A DNA stretch of 56,896 nt. It comes from Paludibacteraceae bacterium. GTDB taxonomy: Bacteria > Bacteroidota > Bacteroidia > Bacteroidales > Paludibacteraceae. Under the pieces are notes generated by a model. That model was not told the origin of the DNA, did no database searches, and saw only the letters and a list, made by a program, of their open reading frames with translations. This document shows, in pieces, positions 7,893-16,492 of the stretch. Each line of letters starts with the position of its first letter. The stretch's first letter is position 1. Position numbers and translations under genes: made by a program. The DNA lies in NCBI GenBank assembly GCA_024401435.1, contig JAKSLB010000020.1, forward strand, positions 1 through 56,896. The letters are read 5' to 3'.

Positions 7893-8735
7893 TTACTTGT
7901 GCTTTGTGTTGTATTTGTGACGATAAGTGACCTTTAAATATAGATATTTAGGTAGGGAGGAGAACCCCAATCTCTTAATCATCTTCCACTGTTGTTGATT
8001 CTTTTTAATGACATTTTTAATCTCTTTTATACGATTCAGGAAGTAGGAGTCATTTTCATTAATTGCCCCCACGACATTCCCGACATGTTGACGATATAGC
8101 ATGGTTTGATCTTTGATGAAATTAATATGCCCGTCATTTTTTAAGATGGATAAGATTATCCATGCATCGTGCATACGGACATCGTCATTAAAAGGAAGTG
8201 AACATTCTTTTCCCTTTTTATTAATCATCATTGTACATCCAGTTGCAGCGGGATGTACGCATAATTCGTCGAACGTAGAGAGAATGATTGGATCTATTTT
8301 TGAATATTCCCAAAATGAGTTACAGATGGTCTGCAATTCTTCATCAACTACACGTAAATCTGTGAATATGGCAATAGGAGATTCGGGGTGATTCATCTCT
8401 TCTTCTTTCATCTTGGCTTTGGTTAGTTCGATTTTATTGGGTAACCATACATCATCTTGATCGCAGAAAAAGAAATAATCTGAATCACTTTCTTGTAATA
8501 ATGTTCCAAAGGAATTCACTACTCCCAAATTTTTATCAGAAGCTAATTGTTTGATTTGGGTCGGGTGAAGAGAAACATATTGGTCGATGATTTCCTTTGT
8601 CTTATCTGAAGATCCATCGTCGCGTATTAGTAAGGACCAGTCTTGGTCTGTTTGTGCTAAAATGGAGTCAAGTTGTTGTGCAAGGTATTTCTCGCCATTA
8701 TAGGTTGATAGTAAAATTGTAGTTGAATATTCCAT
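7893..8735 (-). CDS. Family 2 glycosyltransferase
   Basis: 280 residues. N-terminus YSTTILLSTYNGEKYLAQQL, then LLIRDDGSSDKTKEI near residue 37, FFCDQDDVWLPNK near residue 90, and RMHDAWIILSI near residue 190. These are the same motif set as in the first glycosyltransferase (6311-7021), so the two are likely paralogues acting on the same glycan. The C-terminal 60 residues are basic and helical, as expected for membrane association. It is last in the minus-strand unit Wzy-like, GT2, GT2; the start lies 2 bases from the stop of the preceding gene. Confidence 0.87.
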   Translation of the reverse strand: MEYSTTILLSTYNGEKYLAQQLDSILAQTDQDWSLLIRDDGSSDKTKEIIDQYVSLHPTQIKQLASDKNLGVVNSFGTLLQESDSDYFFFCDQDDVWLPNKIELTKAKMKEEEMNHPESPIAIFTDLRVVDEELQTICNSFWEYSKIDPIILSTFDELCVHPAATGCTMMINKKGKECSLPFNDDVRMHDAWIILSILKNDGHINFIKDQTMLYRQHVGNVVGAINENDSYFLNRIKEIKNVIKKNQQQWKMIKRLGFSSLPKYLYLKVTYRHKYNTKHK

Positions 8736-8737
8736 AT

Positions 8738-9586
8738 CTATTTTTCATGGTAAAAAGCAGCTCTGAATGTTGTTGTGAAGTATTTCCAACGAGCTGGAAT
8801 GAATAATTGTTTTATGCTGCGTATGATAGTTCGTAGACGAAAGAAAAAGAGAAATGAAGGTTGTGTGATTTGTGCAAATATTGCACAAGATTTCATATAG
8901 TCTTTGTATCTGTCAATGCCCATTCTTTGAAGAATAAAAATGGACAGGTGGTGGTTGATGGAGACATCGATAGTCTCTAATGAAAATCCCTTTTTATGGA
9001 ATTGATAATAGTACCAACAATCAAGATAATCGAGAGGCAACTGTTCGGTAAATCCTCCTATTTCTTCAATGGAAGAAGTGCGGATAACAGAACAGGAATT
9101 GATGGCATTGAGGTATCTATTTTTAGGAAGCTCCCCTGTGTAATCTCGTATGTCCCAAAAAGGTCCTCCGATATTCCAATATTCACTAGGAGAGATATGA
9201 ACATTGTCACTGATGATATGAGGAACAATTGCAGCGGTATTAGAATCTACCAAATCGATTTTCTTGTCCATCTCCGTGAAATATTCTTTTGGCGGCTCAC
9301 TATCTTGATCTAATAACAAGATCCAATTGTAGTCTTCTTGTTTCGCAATGTTTAATGCATAGTTGTAAGCTTTAGCTAATTTATCGTTTTGAGTAGAGTT
9401 GAAGACTGTGAATCCTAAAGATTCGTCGGGTTTTATATTGATTTCTGGCGAATTGTTGTAAATAATTACTTTGTAAGGATGAGTCAGTAAATGTATGTTC
9501 TCTTTTAGTGAGTTGTACGTTTTACTTTCCTCTAAATCTTGTTTGTAAAGGACAAGTATAATTATTATTTTATTATCAGTTGCCAT
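8738..9586 (-). CDS. Family 2 glycosyltransferase, RfbF-like rhamnosyltransferase group
   Basis: 282 residues. Marks of the group are IIIILVLYKQDLEES at the N-terminus, VIIYNNSPE near 40, WILLLDQDSEPPKEYF near 90 (metal-binding D-x-D), CSVIRTSSIEEIGGF near 165 and LDYLDCWYYYQFHKKGF near 185. The start overlaps the end of the polymerase-like gene by 11 bases, so translation is coupled. Sugar and linkage are not predictable. The family usually acts on undecaprenyl-linked O-antigen or capsule intermediates. Confidence 0.85.
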   Translation of the reverse strand: MATDNKIIIILVLYKQDLEESKTYNSLKENIHLLTHPYKVIIYNNSPEINIKPDESLGFTVFNSTQNDKLAKAYNYALNIAKQEDYNWILLLDQDSEPPKEYFTEMDKKIDLVDSNTAAIVPHIISDNVHISPSEYWNIGGPFWDIRDYTGELPKNRYLNAINSCSVIRTSSIEEIGGFTEQLPLDYLDCWYYYQFHKKGFSLETIDVSINHHLSIFILQRMGIDRYKDYMKSCAIFAQITQPSFLFFFRLRTIIRSIKQLFIPARWKYFTTTFRAAFYHEK

Positions 9587-10775
9587 GACCTTGTATTCGA
9601 TCTTTAATCACCAATAAATTATGTTTGGAGGCTAGGAATGGGAGCAATAAGAAGAAAAATAATTTCACATTGCCAAAGAATGTTGTGAAGAACAAATCTG
9701 CAGCATATTGCATGAATATGATATTAGCGGCTGCAGCATAAAGTAGAATGTGAAAATTACTTCCCTTTTGAGCCTTTTTGAAAAGCCATCCGTATGTTAT
9801 TCCCATTAAGATCGGGAAAATGATTAATCCAATGATTCCAAAGTCCTTGTAATAGGGATACATGGCTGTGTAGGTGTTGGTAGGAATAGGTTTTTCAACC
9901 CATTTTAATAGAGTGTCGATAGGTTCTATGTTGGAGAGTCCTAATTTGTAAAAGACGGCGTAACAAAATCTGAATGTGTTTTCTCCGAAATGAAGTGTTG
10001 AACATGGCTCTAATGTGTCGAATGCGCTTAGATTACTGACCATGTATATAACGAAAATGTTTTCGTTTGCTTCAGAGAACTTGATAGCTTGCCGTACAGA
10101 TTGTAAGCCTAAGAAAAATACAAGTAGGACACTTAGTCCTATGACAAGATGTTTGAGTGTGATAATTTTTTTGAAATAAAAGATGGTGCAACCAAATAGG
10201 AATAAGGTCAAGAATGTGATTTTTGACATTGTGATAGCACCAAATGCAGCGTAAATGAATACGATCAATGCTAATCTCCACCATTTCTTTCTTTCATAGC
10301 ATAGAAATTCCATTAATAGTGAGACTTGCCAAATAATGACAAAAAGACCACCAAATGGTTCGTCGAAACCGCTACCTTGTCCGATAGCTGCTAATCGAAG
10401 ATTCCATGCCCAATTGCTACTAGCGCCATTAGCAATTGCCACTTTAGCAAAAAATATTAGTTTCGGAAATGTTAATACGGAAGCTATTAAATAGATGTTG
10501 CGAATAAGTGTCCCGGGTTTGTCAAGTTTCGAGTCCCTATACGTGGCAGATTGAGCATACAAGGAGCCGAAAGAGATTCCTGTAATCCATAAAAAAGCAC
10601 ATAAAATAAAGTTGAGACTTAAATCGGGTAACTTACTTCCTAATGTGACAAATAAAATCAGTGTAAATGCCCATATTGCACCTGTCATGACTGATGGAGA
10701 AAAAATATTGTTGTTGGAACATCTCATACCAACGACAAATATAAACAGACACCATAAAATAAGTAAGTATATCAT
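9576..10775 (-). CDS. Oligosaccharide repeat-unit polymerase (Wzy-like membrane protein)
   Basis: 399 residues from ATG at 10775; a TTG three codons earlier is possible but less likely. It is highly hydrophobic, with about 10-12 predicted membrane segments from residue 2 onward, and a longer polar loop around 230-300 (NLSAFDTLEPCSTLHFGENT). The segment PIPTNTYTAMYPYYKDFGIIG near 310 is characteristic of the O-antigen polymerase family seen in Bacteroidetes. The enzyme would join lipid-linked repeat units on the periplasmic side of the inner membrane. Sequence conservation in this class is weak, so the call rests on topology, this motif and the neighbouring glycosyltransferases. A second polymerase-like gene of another family lies at 20078-21178. 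Confidence 0.75.
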   Translation of the reverse strand: MIYLLILWCLFIFVVGMRCSNNNIFSPSVMTGAIWAFTLILFVTLGSKLPDLSLNFILCAFLWITGISFGSLYAQSATYRDSKLDKPGTLIRNIYLIASVLTFPKLIFFAKVAIANGASSNWAWNLRLAAIGQGSGFDEPFGGLFVIIWQVSLLMEFLCYERKKWWRLALIVFIYAAFGAITMSKITFLTLFLFGCTIFYFKKIITLKHLVIGLSVLLVFFLGLQSVRQAIKFSEANENIFVIYMVSNLSAFDTLEPCSTLHFGENTFRFCYAVFYKLGLSNIEPIDTLLKWVEKPIPTNTYTAMYPYYKDFGIIGLIIFPILMGITYGWLFKKAQKGSNFHILLYAAAANIIFMQYAADLFFTTFFGNVKLFFFLLLPFLASKHNLLVIKDRIQGHGN

Positions 10776-10792
10776 AACGTGCAAATATTGGA

Positions 10793-10825
10793 CAAATTTA
10801 CAAAATTTAATTAAGGGGACTTCAA
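10793..10825 (-). promoter_or_regulatory. Minus-strand promoter for the Wzy-GT-GT unit
   Basis: On the minus strand TTG (10825-10823) is followed after 22 bases by TAAATTTG (10800-10793), matching the -33/-7 pattern. The start would lie near 10786, only about 10 bases before the ATG at 10775. Confidence 0.5.
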
Positions 10826-11030
10826 TAATTCTTTGAATTTTAGTTTCGTCATTTAAAAATTGATTCTCTTAAATTTGGTTGTAAGTGTTTAAGGCAAGAT
10901 TCTTTGTTTATTTTTAGAGGAGAAATTTCCTATGTTTTCAGAATCACTACGATGCAATCTGTTGAAATTTTATTTTAGTTTTTTTTGCTGGGCGTGTGGT
11001 TTTATTCGATGTGGTACAAATTCAAAAACA
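10826..11030. other. Divergent intergenic region, no gene seen
   Basis: About 325 bases separate the divergent starts at 10775 and 11111. Apart from the two promoters described separately, the stretch is AT-rich and I see no ORF, hairpin with T-run or repeat. Confidence 0.5.
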
Positions 11031-11062
11031 TTTGTTTCCTTTCTATATTTTGTTTAATTTTG
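11031..11062 (+). promoter_or_regulatory. Near-perfect Bacteroidetes promoter for the acyltransferase unit
   Basis: TTTG (11031-11034), spacer of exactly 20 bases, TAATTTTG (11055-11062). Transcription would start about 11069, 40 bases upstream of the MBOAT start codon. Confidence 0.75.
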
Positions 11063-11110
11063 TAGAAATGAAATTGGAAATCTTTCGTTTAACAACAATT
11101 GATATAAAAT

Positions 11111-12508
11111 ATGTTATTTTCGTCATTAACATTCCTTTTTGTCTTCCTTCCCGTTGTGTTATTTTTTTATTGGATAGTTCGCCCACAATTAAGGAACGCA
11201 GTATTACTATTGTCTAGTATTTTCTTTTATGCGTGGGGAGAACCAAGGTATGTTTTGGTGATGCTGGCGACTATTCTTATAAACTATTTTGGAGCGTTGG
11301 CGGTAGATAAGTATAGAACTAAAAAAATATATGCTGTTTCTGTTACGATCGTTTGCGACCTTTTGTTTTTGTTTTACTTCAAATATTTTGATTTTTTCAT
11401 ATCGAACATAAACGAAGCTTTTCATAGTAACTTCGGACTTTTGAATATTCTCATGCCGATAGGTATATCTTTTTACACATTCCAATCGATATCCTATGTC
11501 GTGGATGTGTATAGAGATGAGGTGCCTGTTCAGAAAAACTTATATAAGTTGGCATTGTACATAAGTTTGTTCCCCCAATTAGTGGCTGGTCCAATTGTGA
11601 AATATCATGATGTGGCGGAGCAAATAGAGAACCGACAAGTGGATTATGAAGCGATTGTATCGGGAATAAAACGTTTTATTGTTGGACTATCCAAAAAGGT
11701 GTTGATTGCAAACACTATGGGAGCAATTGCTGACAATATTTTTAGCAAATCAGTAGACGAACTTAGTGTTGCAGTCTCTTGGCTCGGAACTGTAACCTAC
11801 TCACTGCAAATATTTTTCGACTTTAGTGGATATTCCGATATGGCAATAGGTCTAGGGTTGATGTTTGGTTTCAAATTTAAGGAGAATTTCAATTATCCAT
11901 ATATTTCAAAGTCCATAACAGAGTTTTGGAGACGATGGCATATATCGCTTTCCACATGGTTTAAAGAGTATGTCTATATTCCATTGGGGGGGAATCGAAT
12001 CTCACAAAAAAGGACATACATTAATATAGCTATTGTCTTTTTATTGACAGGATTTTGGCATGGAGCGAATTGGACATTTATGTTGTGGGGTGTATGGCAT
12101 GGGTTGTTCAATATTATAGAAAAAGCGACTGGAATATTTAAGGATAGTGGTGTGAGATGGAAAGAAGGTGTGAAACATGTGTATGCACTGTTGGTTGTCC
12201 TTTTTGGTTGGGTTTTGTTCCGTGCAGATAACATAACGTATGCATGGGCATATATTCGCAATATGATAGGCTTCTATGATAGCTCTTCTTATCTGATGTT
12301 CAATAGTTATGTTACTATTTTTGATTTATTCATACTGGTTTTGGCAATTGTATTCTCGACACCGATAGCTTCAAACTTTTTGAACATATCATCCGAGAAC
12401 TTTTGGAAAAACAAGTTTCAGAATGTGTCATTAATCATATTGTTTGTAATTAGTGTCTCTTTTTTGGTTGCTTCTACATACAACCCATTTATTTATTTTA
12501 GATTTTAA
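11111..12508 (+). CDS. MBOAT-family O-acyltransferase (AlgI-like)
   Basis: 465 residues. A polytopic membrane protein with the MBOAT signature: YVVDVYRDEVP near residue 130, WRRWHISLSTWFKEYVYIPL near 278 and LLTGFWHGANWTFMLWGVWH near 313, which contains the invariant catalytic-site histidine. AlgI-like proteins pass acetyl groups across the inner membrane to a periplasmic partner that esterifies the glycan. That partner, an AlgJ/AlgX-like protein, is encoded 9 bases downstream, so the two almost certainly form an O-acetylation module acting on the glycan made by this locus. Acetyl as the transferred group is inferred from the family. Confidence 0.92.
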   Translation: MLFSSLTFLFVFLPVVLFFYWIVRPQLRNAVLLLSSIFFYAWGEPRYVLVMLATILINYFGALAVDKYRTKKIYAVSVTIVCDLLFLFYFKYFDFFISNINEAFHSNFGLLNILMPIGISFYTFQSISYVVDVYRDEVPVQKNLYKLALYISLFPQLVAGPIVKYHDVAEQIENRQVDYEAIVSGIKRFIVGLSKKVLIANTMGAIADNIFSKSVDELSVAVSWLGTVTYSLQIFFDFSGYSDMAIGLGLMFGFKFKENFNYPYISKSITEFWRRWHISLSTWFKEYVYIPLGGNRISQKRTYINIAIVFLLTGFWHGANWTFMLWGVWHGLFNIIEKATGIFKDSGVRWKEGVKHVYALLVVLFGWVLFRADNITYAWAYIRNMIGFYDSSSYLMFNSYVTIFDLFILVLAIVFSTPIASNFLNISSENFWKNKFQNVSLIILFVISVSFLVASTYNPFIYFRF

Positions 12509-12517
12509 TTCACGTAG

Positions 12518-14164
12518 ATGATGAACAAATCGAATATATTCAGACTGTTAACAGTTGTCATTCTTTCTTCTTTGACGACATATTTTGTCTATCATGCACA
12601 GATTTTTAGCATGTCAACGAGTCCTATTACCGTTTCCTTTACAGCAAGAGGTAATGTGGATTCTCCCTTTGCCTTGTACTATGCAGAAGAGGAAATGGAG
12701 CATTTTTCAGAAAATAAAACAGTTTTTTCTGAGAATAATTTGAAAAATGAAGATACAAAATTTGATATATTGTTACCATGTGATCATGTCTCCAGAATTA
12801 GAGTCGATTTTTTTGAAAGACCTGGTGTTCTGTTTATTTCAAACATTCATATAAAAGGAGATAGAGACGTGCTGTTTACATACGATGATATAAAAATAAC
12901 GAATGACTTATCGTATGAACGTGCAGATGATGGTATTATAATTAATTCAGACAAAATAGATCCTTATATAGAAATTTGCGATTTAAATTTGAATCGTGGT
13001 GTAAAACTCGATTGGTCAGTAGCTATTGTATGGGTATTGTCATTCATCCTTTACATGTGCATTTTGAAATATATGTCGCGTGCTTTTCATTCTGAGAATG
13101 TCTCTTTTTTGTTATGTTTCCTTCTCATGTTATTCATCCCAAGATTTTTTGTGAGTGATGAAACTGTTTCGCTTATAGAAAAACGAACTTTGGCAAAGAA
13201 ACCTGAGTTGAAGAATACGGGAGAGTTGAAAGAATATGGGAATCAATATGAAGGATGGTTTAATGATCATATCTTTCAGCGAGAAAAATTGCAAAACATT
13301 CATGACGAGATTTTGAATGTGTTTAATTACAAACAGGGAAAGCTATATAATGATGCGTTTGTAGGAGAGGATCAATGGATGTTCCTACGAAAAGATAGTG
13401 GATTCGAAAATTATGCTAATGTAGTGACTTTTACAAATGAGGAGTTGAAGTCTATATCTCAATATTTGCAAAGGATAGATTCGTGGTGTACTCAAAAAGG
13501 AAAGAAATTTTATTTTGTCATACCATCAGATAAAGATAAAGTTTATGGAGAATACTATAACTACGTAAAAAAAGTAAATCCAGATTCGTTAAGTAGAGCA
13601 CAACAACTGATAAAATATTTAAAAAATAATACAAATTTGAAATGTATTTCGTTGCAGGATCGCATGATAAAGGAAAAGAAGAATGGCTTGTTATATTATA
13701 AACAAGACACTCACTGGTGTGAACTGGGCGCATATTATGGTTCCGATGAACTGTTGAATTTTATAGACCCTGACAAGACAATTAATCGATGCTCAGTTGT
13801 TGCGATGGATTCAATGCTTTGGAAAAATGGAGATATGCGTGGAATGTGTCCTGGCTACAAAGAGAGAGACTATAATTATTACAAAATCCCTGTGATGAAC
13901 GTGGAAAAAAGTGAATGCCTTGAAGAATTTACCCATTATGTATGTCCATCACGACAGGGAACTGTTACTGTTTTCGGGGATTCCTTTGGCTTTATGTTTG
14001 TTAAATATTTATCATATTCGTTTGGTGATGTCAAACTAATCTCTATTGGAAGAAGAGATGATAGATATTACGACATAACAAAGGAGGATATAGATGCAAT
14101 AGATTCGGATTACGTTGTTTTTGAAATCATAGAGCGTTTTATTCCATTCCTAGTTAATCATTAA
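12518..14164 (+). CDS. AlgJ/AlgX-like periplasmic O-acetyltransferase, enlarged
   Basis: 548 residues, longer than the usual 350-480. TM segment at about 9-29, then a beta-rich domain (30-165) with no family I recognise, two TM segments at about 167-187 and 196-213, and a C-terminal SGNH-like catalytic domain. Family marks are EKRTLAKKPELKNTGEL (221-237), YEGWFNDHIFQREKL, QDTHW with D397 and H399, and the GDSF block with S489. These form the permuted Asp-His-Ser triad of AlgJ/AlgX. The protein would accept acetyl from the MBOAT partner and esterify periplasmic glycan. Because residue 214 onward must face the periplasm, the three TM segments fit a cytoplasmic N-terminus and periplasmic middle domain. 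The acceptor sugar is unknown. Confidence 0.85.
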   Translation: MMNKSNIFRLLTVVILSSLTTYFVYHAQIFSMSTSPITVSFTARGNVDSPFALYYAEEEMEHFSENKTVFSENNLKNEDTKFDILLPCDHVSRIRVDFFERPGVLFISNIHIKGDRDVLFTYDDIKITNDLSYERADDGIIINSDKIDPYIEICDLNLNRGVKLDWSVAIVWVLSFILYMCILKYMSRAFHSENVSFLLCFLLMLFIPRFFVSDETVSLIEKRTLAKKPELKNTGELKEYGNQYEGWFNDHIFQREKLQNIHDEILNVFNYKQGKLYNDAFVGEDQWMFLRKDSGFENYANVVTFTNEELKSISQYLQRIDSWCTQKGKKFYFVIPSDKDKVYGEYYNYVKKVNPDSLSRAQQLIKYLKNNTNLKCISLQDRMIKEKKNGLLYYKQDTHWCELGAYYGSDELLNFIDPDKTINRCSVVAMDSMLWKNGDMRGMCPGYKERDYNYYKIPVMNVEKSECLEEFTHYVCPSRQGTVTVFGDSFGFMFVKYLSYSFGDVKLISIGRRDDRYYDITKEDIDAIDSDYVVFEIIERFIPFLVNH

Positions 14165-14556
14165 GAAATTAATTGTTGTTATTAGAGATATTTTTTCTAT
14201 ATACATGTACTTTAATGATTTTGATGATATGCCGAACTTTAAAAATTAGTTCATCAAAACTCGTGAGAAAAGCCATTATTTGACTTTTCCTCTTTTGTTG
14301 ACAGAATACTTGTTACTCAGTTTGTGCTCACTCAGTAGTGATTTCGGACCATTTTGCACCTATTGTTCAACAAGCAAATGGTTTCCATTATATAAACCTC
14401 TATTTAATATCAGTACAATATCTTCTAATGAAATAGAGATACCATTATAGTTTTGAAAAACTTATTAAAGAAATAAACTTGGGAAAAAGTAAATGAGTTG
14501 ATAGATAAATTCTATCTTTGTAATTTATTACGAGATTGGTTGGTTTTAAAGTATTC
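14165..14556 (+). other. 392-base intergenic region with a candidate promoter
   Basis: No convincing ORF or RNA gene is seen. Near the end, TATCTTTG (14513-14520) fits the -7 consensus, without a good -33 box at the right distance. It would drive the lipoprotein/GWAVD/LtaS-like unit from about 14527, supporting the ATG at 14557 rather than the upstream 14536. Confidence 0.45.
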
Positions 14557-15492
14557 ATGAAAAAAATTATTTATTTATTCATAGCATTGTTTGGTTCTAT
14601 TCTTTATTTTTCATCCTGTGAAAAAGATGATGTATTAGAGGATGGAAATATAGATTATGTTCATGATACGATTGTGAAATTTGATACGGTTCATGTGATA
14701 AATTTACAACATGAATATGATACAATTTATGTGCACGACACTTCGTATATACGAGAAATTGTTTCTTATAGAGATACGATTTTCCATATAGATACAATAT
14801 GTGTGAAAGATACCATTTATTATGAGATTACGCCACCTAATAATTTTGTGTATCCCTCTTCGAAAATATGGTATCACGGTGCAAATAACCCGACTTTAGC
14901 AGCAGAGAAAAGCCAGAAGTTTGAAGGATTAGAGTTCGACATCAATTATTCAAGTAGTACAGGAAACCTGTATGTGTGTCATAATATTGAAGATACGATT
15001 AAGGGTATCACAATGGAACAATTGTTTGAGGCGTTGCCAGATCCAGCATCCAATTGGTATTGGATAGATTTTAAAAATTTGTCTGCCATTTGGGCGGATG
15101 AGGCAATAGAGAAAATAGATTCTATTGTTCAAAAATATGGTGTTAAAGATCATGTCTGGATTGAGTATTTTAATACTTTAGATGTCCAGACAATTAAGAA
15201 CCATGGTTTCCAGACGATTCTGACCGTCGAAAATTTATATGGACAAAGCTATGGTGAGTATATGTGGTATTATTATTTGTTAGGAAAAATAACCGAAGTG
15301 CAACCATCTGCAATAGGATGTGATTATACGATGGCAGAATTGTTAAGTCGTTATTTCCCAAATAGAGAAATCTTTTTATGGCATTCGACCGTTTATTATA
15401 CAGATGAATATGCAGAAAAAACGAGACAACTATGTCGAATACCAAGTGTTAAGGTGGTTTTGGTGGATTATGATGAACCTATAACATATTAG
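14557..15492 (+). CDS. Lipoprotein with a GDPD/PLC-like (Menorin/FAM151-resembling) domain
   Basis: 311 residues from ATG 14557. A lipobox ending at Cys21 (YFSSC) marks it as a lipoprotein. Residues about 33-95 form a linker of repeated Asp-Thr-Ile/Val units (HDTIVKFDTVHV, YDTIYVHDTSY, RDTIFHIDTI). The C-terminal domain has WYHGANNP, then LEFDINY with the E-x-D pair, then YVCHNIED and WYWIDFKNL. This order of His, Glu-x-Asp, His and Asp/Glu-x-Lys is that of the glycerophosphodiester phosphodiesterase/PLC-like barrel and is closest to what I know of the Menorin/FAM151 (DUF2181) type. It may act on a phosphodiester in the envelope. Substrate is unknown. It starts a three-gene unit with a GWAVD-domain protein and an LtaS-like enzyme. 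Confidence 0.6.
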   Translation: MKKIIYLFIALFGSILYFSSCEKDDVLEDGNIDYVHDTIVKFDTVHVINLQHEYDTIYVHDTSYIREIVSYRDTIFHIDTICVKDTIYYEITPPNNFVYPSSKIWYHGANNPTLAAEKSQKFEGLEFDINYSSSTGNLYVCHNIEDTIKGITMEQLFEALPDPASNWYWIDFKNLSAIWADEAIEKIDSIVQKYGVKDHVWIEYFNTLDVQTIKNHGFQTILTVENLYGQSYGEYMWYYYLLGKITEVQPSAIGCDYTMAELLSRYFPNREIFLWHSTVYYTDEYAEKTRQLCRIPSVKVVLVDYDEPITY

Positions 15493-15496
15493 CTTT

Positions 15497-16471
15497 ATGA
15501 ATATAAAAAGTTTTACGAAAGAGCGTCCGTTTATTATTGCTGTAATCGCAATTGTTTTTTTTACTGTCTTTCTTTTGTTTTTATTCAGACCTTCAAAAAA
15601 GACATCCTCTTTGTTTATAAATGGGGATAATGTTGAGACGTCACTTCTTGATTATGAAGTTCGTAAAATTCAAAATTGGGAATGGAATAAGGGTGTGGTT
15701 GTTGAGTCTACCGATGCGGGTAAAGTTATGGGAAATACAATTCTAATATCTTCGTCAGATACTATAGTGATGTATGGTTGGGCTGTTGATATTGACAGGA
15801 GATGTCCTGCTAGTGGTATTTATATGGAAGTTAATGGGAAATTTGTTAAGGGTTTCTATGGACTTCCAAGACCTGACATTCAAGCTAAAGTAGGTGTTAA
15901 GGATTCTTCTACAATTGGTTTCTTTATGTACTTTGATAGAAGTTTGTTGGAAAATGAACAAGGAAGTGCATCTGAGGTTAAATTTCATTTGATAGACAAA
16001 GAAAAAAAGATGGTTATTTCATCTGTTCCGTTCCAGTTGATGTATCAATCGGATATTTCAAATAGACCAGAGAGAAAGATTGAGTCGAGTGAGTGGTTGA
16101 AAGGTTTTGTCTTAGAAAATTTTGGAGAAGGTGTGATTTATCAGGATAAGAGACAAATTGAATCTGTTACAGCTGAAGAGTTTATTAGCATTGTTGGCTG
16201 GGCTGTAGATATAGATCATAAGTTACCTCTGAAATCGTTGTATATTTCTATGAATGAGAAAGTATATAAAGTGGCGTATGGAACACATCGTTCTGATGTG
16301 AAAGAGGCAGTAGGTGTTGATCAGTCGGATAATGTGGGATTTTGTTTGTCATTGCCAAGATACCTTTTTGAAAATGGTGATGGAACTTTATGTGACCATA
16401 TAGAGTTTTATATGGAAGATCAAGAGGGTAATTTGTGTGAACCGATTCGATATGATTTGGTGAAAAATTGA
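15497..16471 (+). CDS. Membrane-anchored protein with two tandem GWAVD domains
   Basis: 324 residues. One TM segment at about 11-30 with the remainder predicted outside the cytoplasm. Two homologous units of about 130 residues follow: unit one (about 58-185) has MYGWAVDIDRRCPASGIYME, FYGLPRPDIQAKVGV and TIGFFMYF. Unit two (about 197-324) has IVGWAVDIDHKLPLKSLYIS, AYGTHRSDVKEAVGV and NVGFCLSL. The pattern G-W-A-x-D ... Y-G-x-x-R-x-D-V ... G-V ... G-F is a recurrent domain of unknown function that I associate with large glycan-synthesis and membrane proteins. No catalytic motif is evident. It lies 4 bases after the lipoprotein gene and 21 bases before the LtaS-like gene, so it probably assists that enzyme pair or presents a substrate. 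Confidence 0.6.
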   Translation: MNIKSFTKERPFIIAVIAIVFFTVFLLFLFRPSKKTSSLFINGDNVETSLLDYEVRKIQNWEWNKGVVVESTDAGKVMGNTILISSSDTIVMYGWAVDIDRRCPASGIYMEVNGKFVKGFYGLPRPDIQAKVGVKDSSTIGFFMYFDRSLLENEQGSASEVKFHLIDKEKKMVISSVPFQLMYQSDISNRPERKIESSEWLKGFVLENFGEGVIYQDKRQIESVTAEEFISIVGWAVDIDHKLPLKSLYISMNEKVYKVAYGTHRSDVKEAVGVDQSDNVGFCLSLPRYLFENGDGTLCDHIEFYMEDQEGNLCEPIRYDLVKN

Positions 16472-16492
16472 TGTATAAAGAATATTAGATAA

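Noticed and set aside
14165-14535. Possible non-coding RNA in the 370-base gap
   Set aside because: No strong hairpin with T-run, no repeat and no recognisable RNA family sequence; only a promoter-like box at its end.
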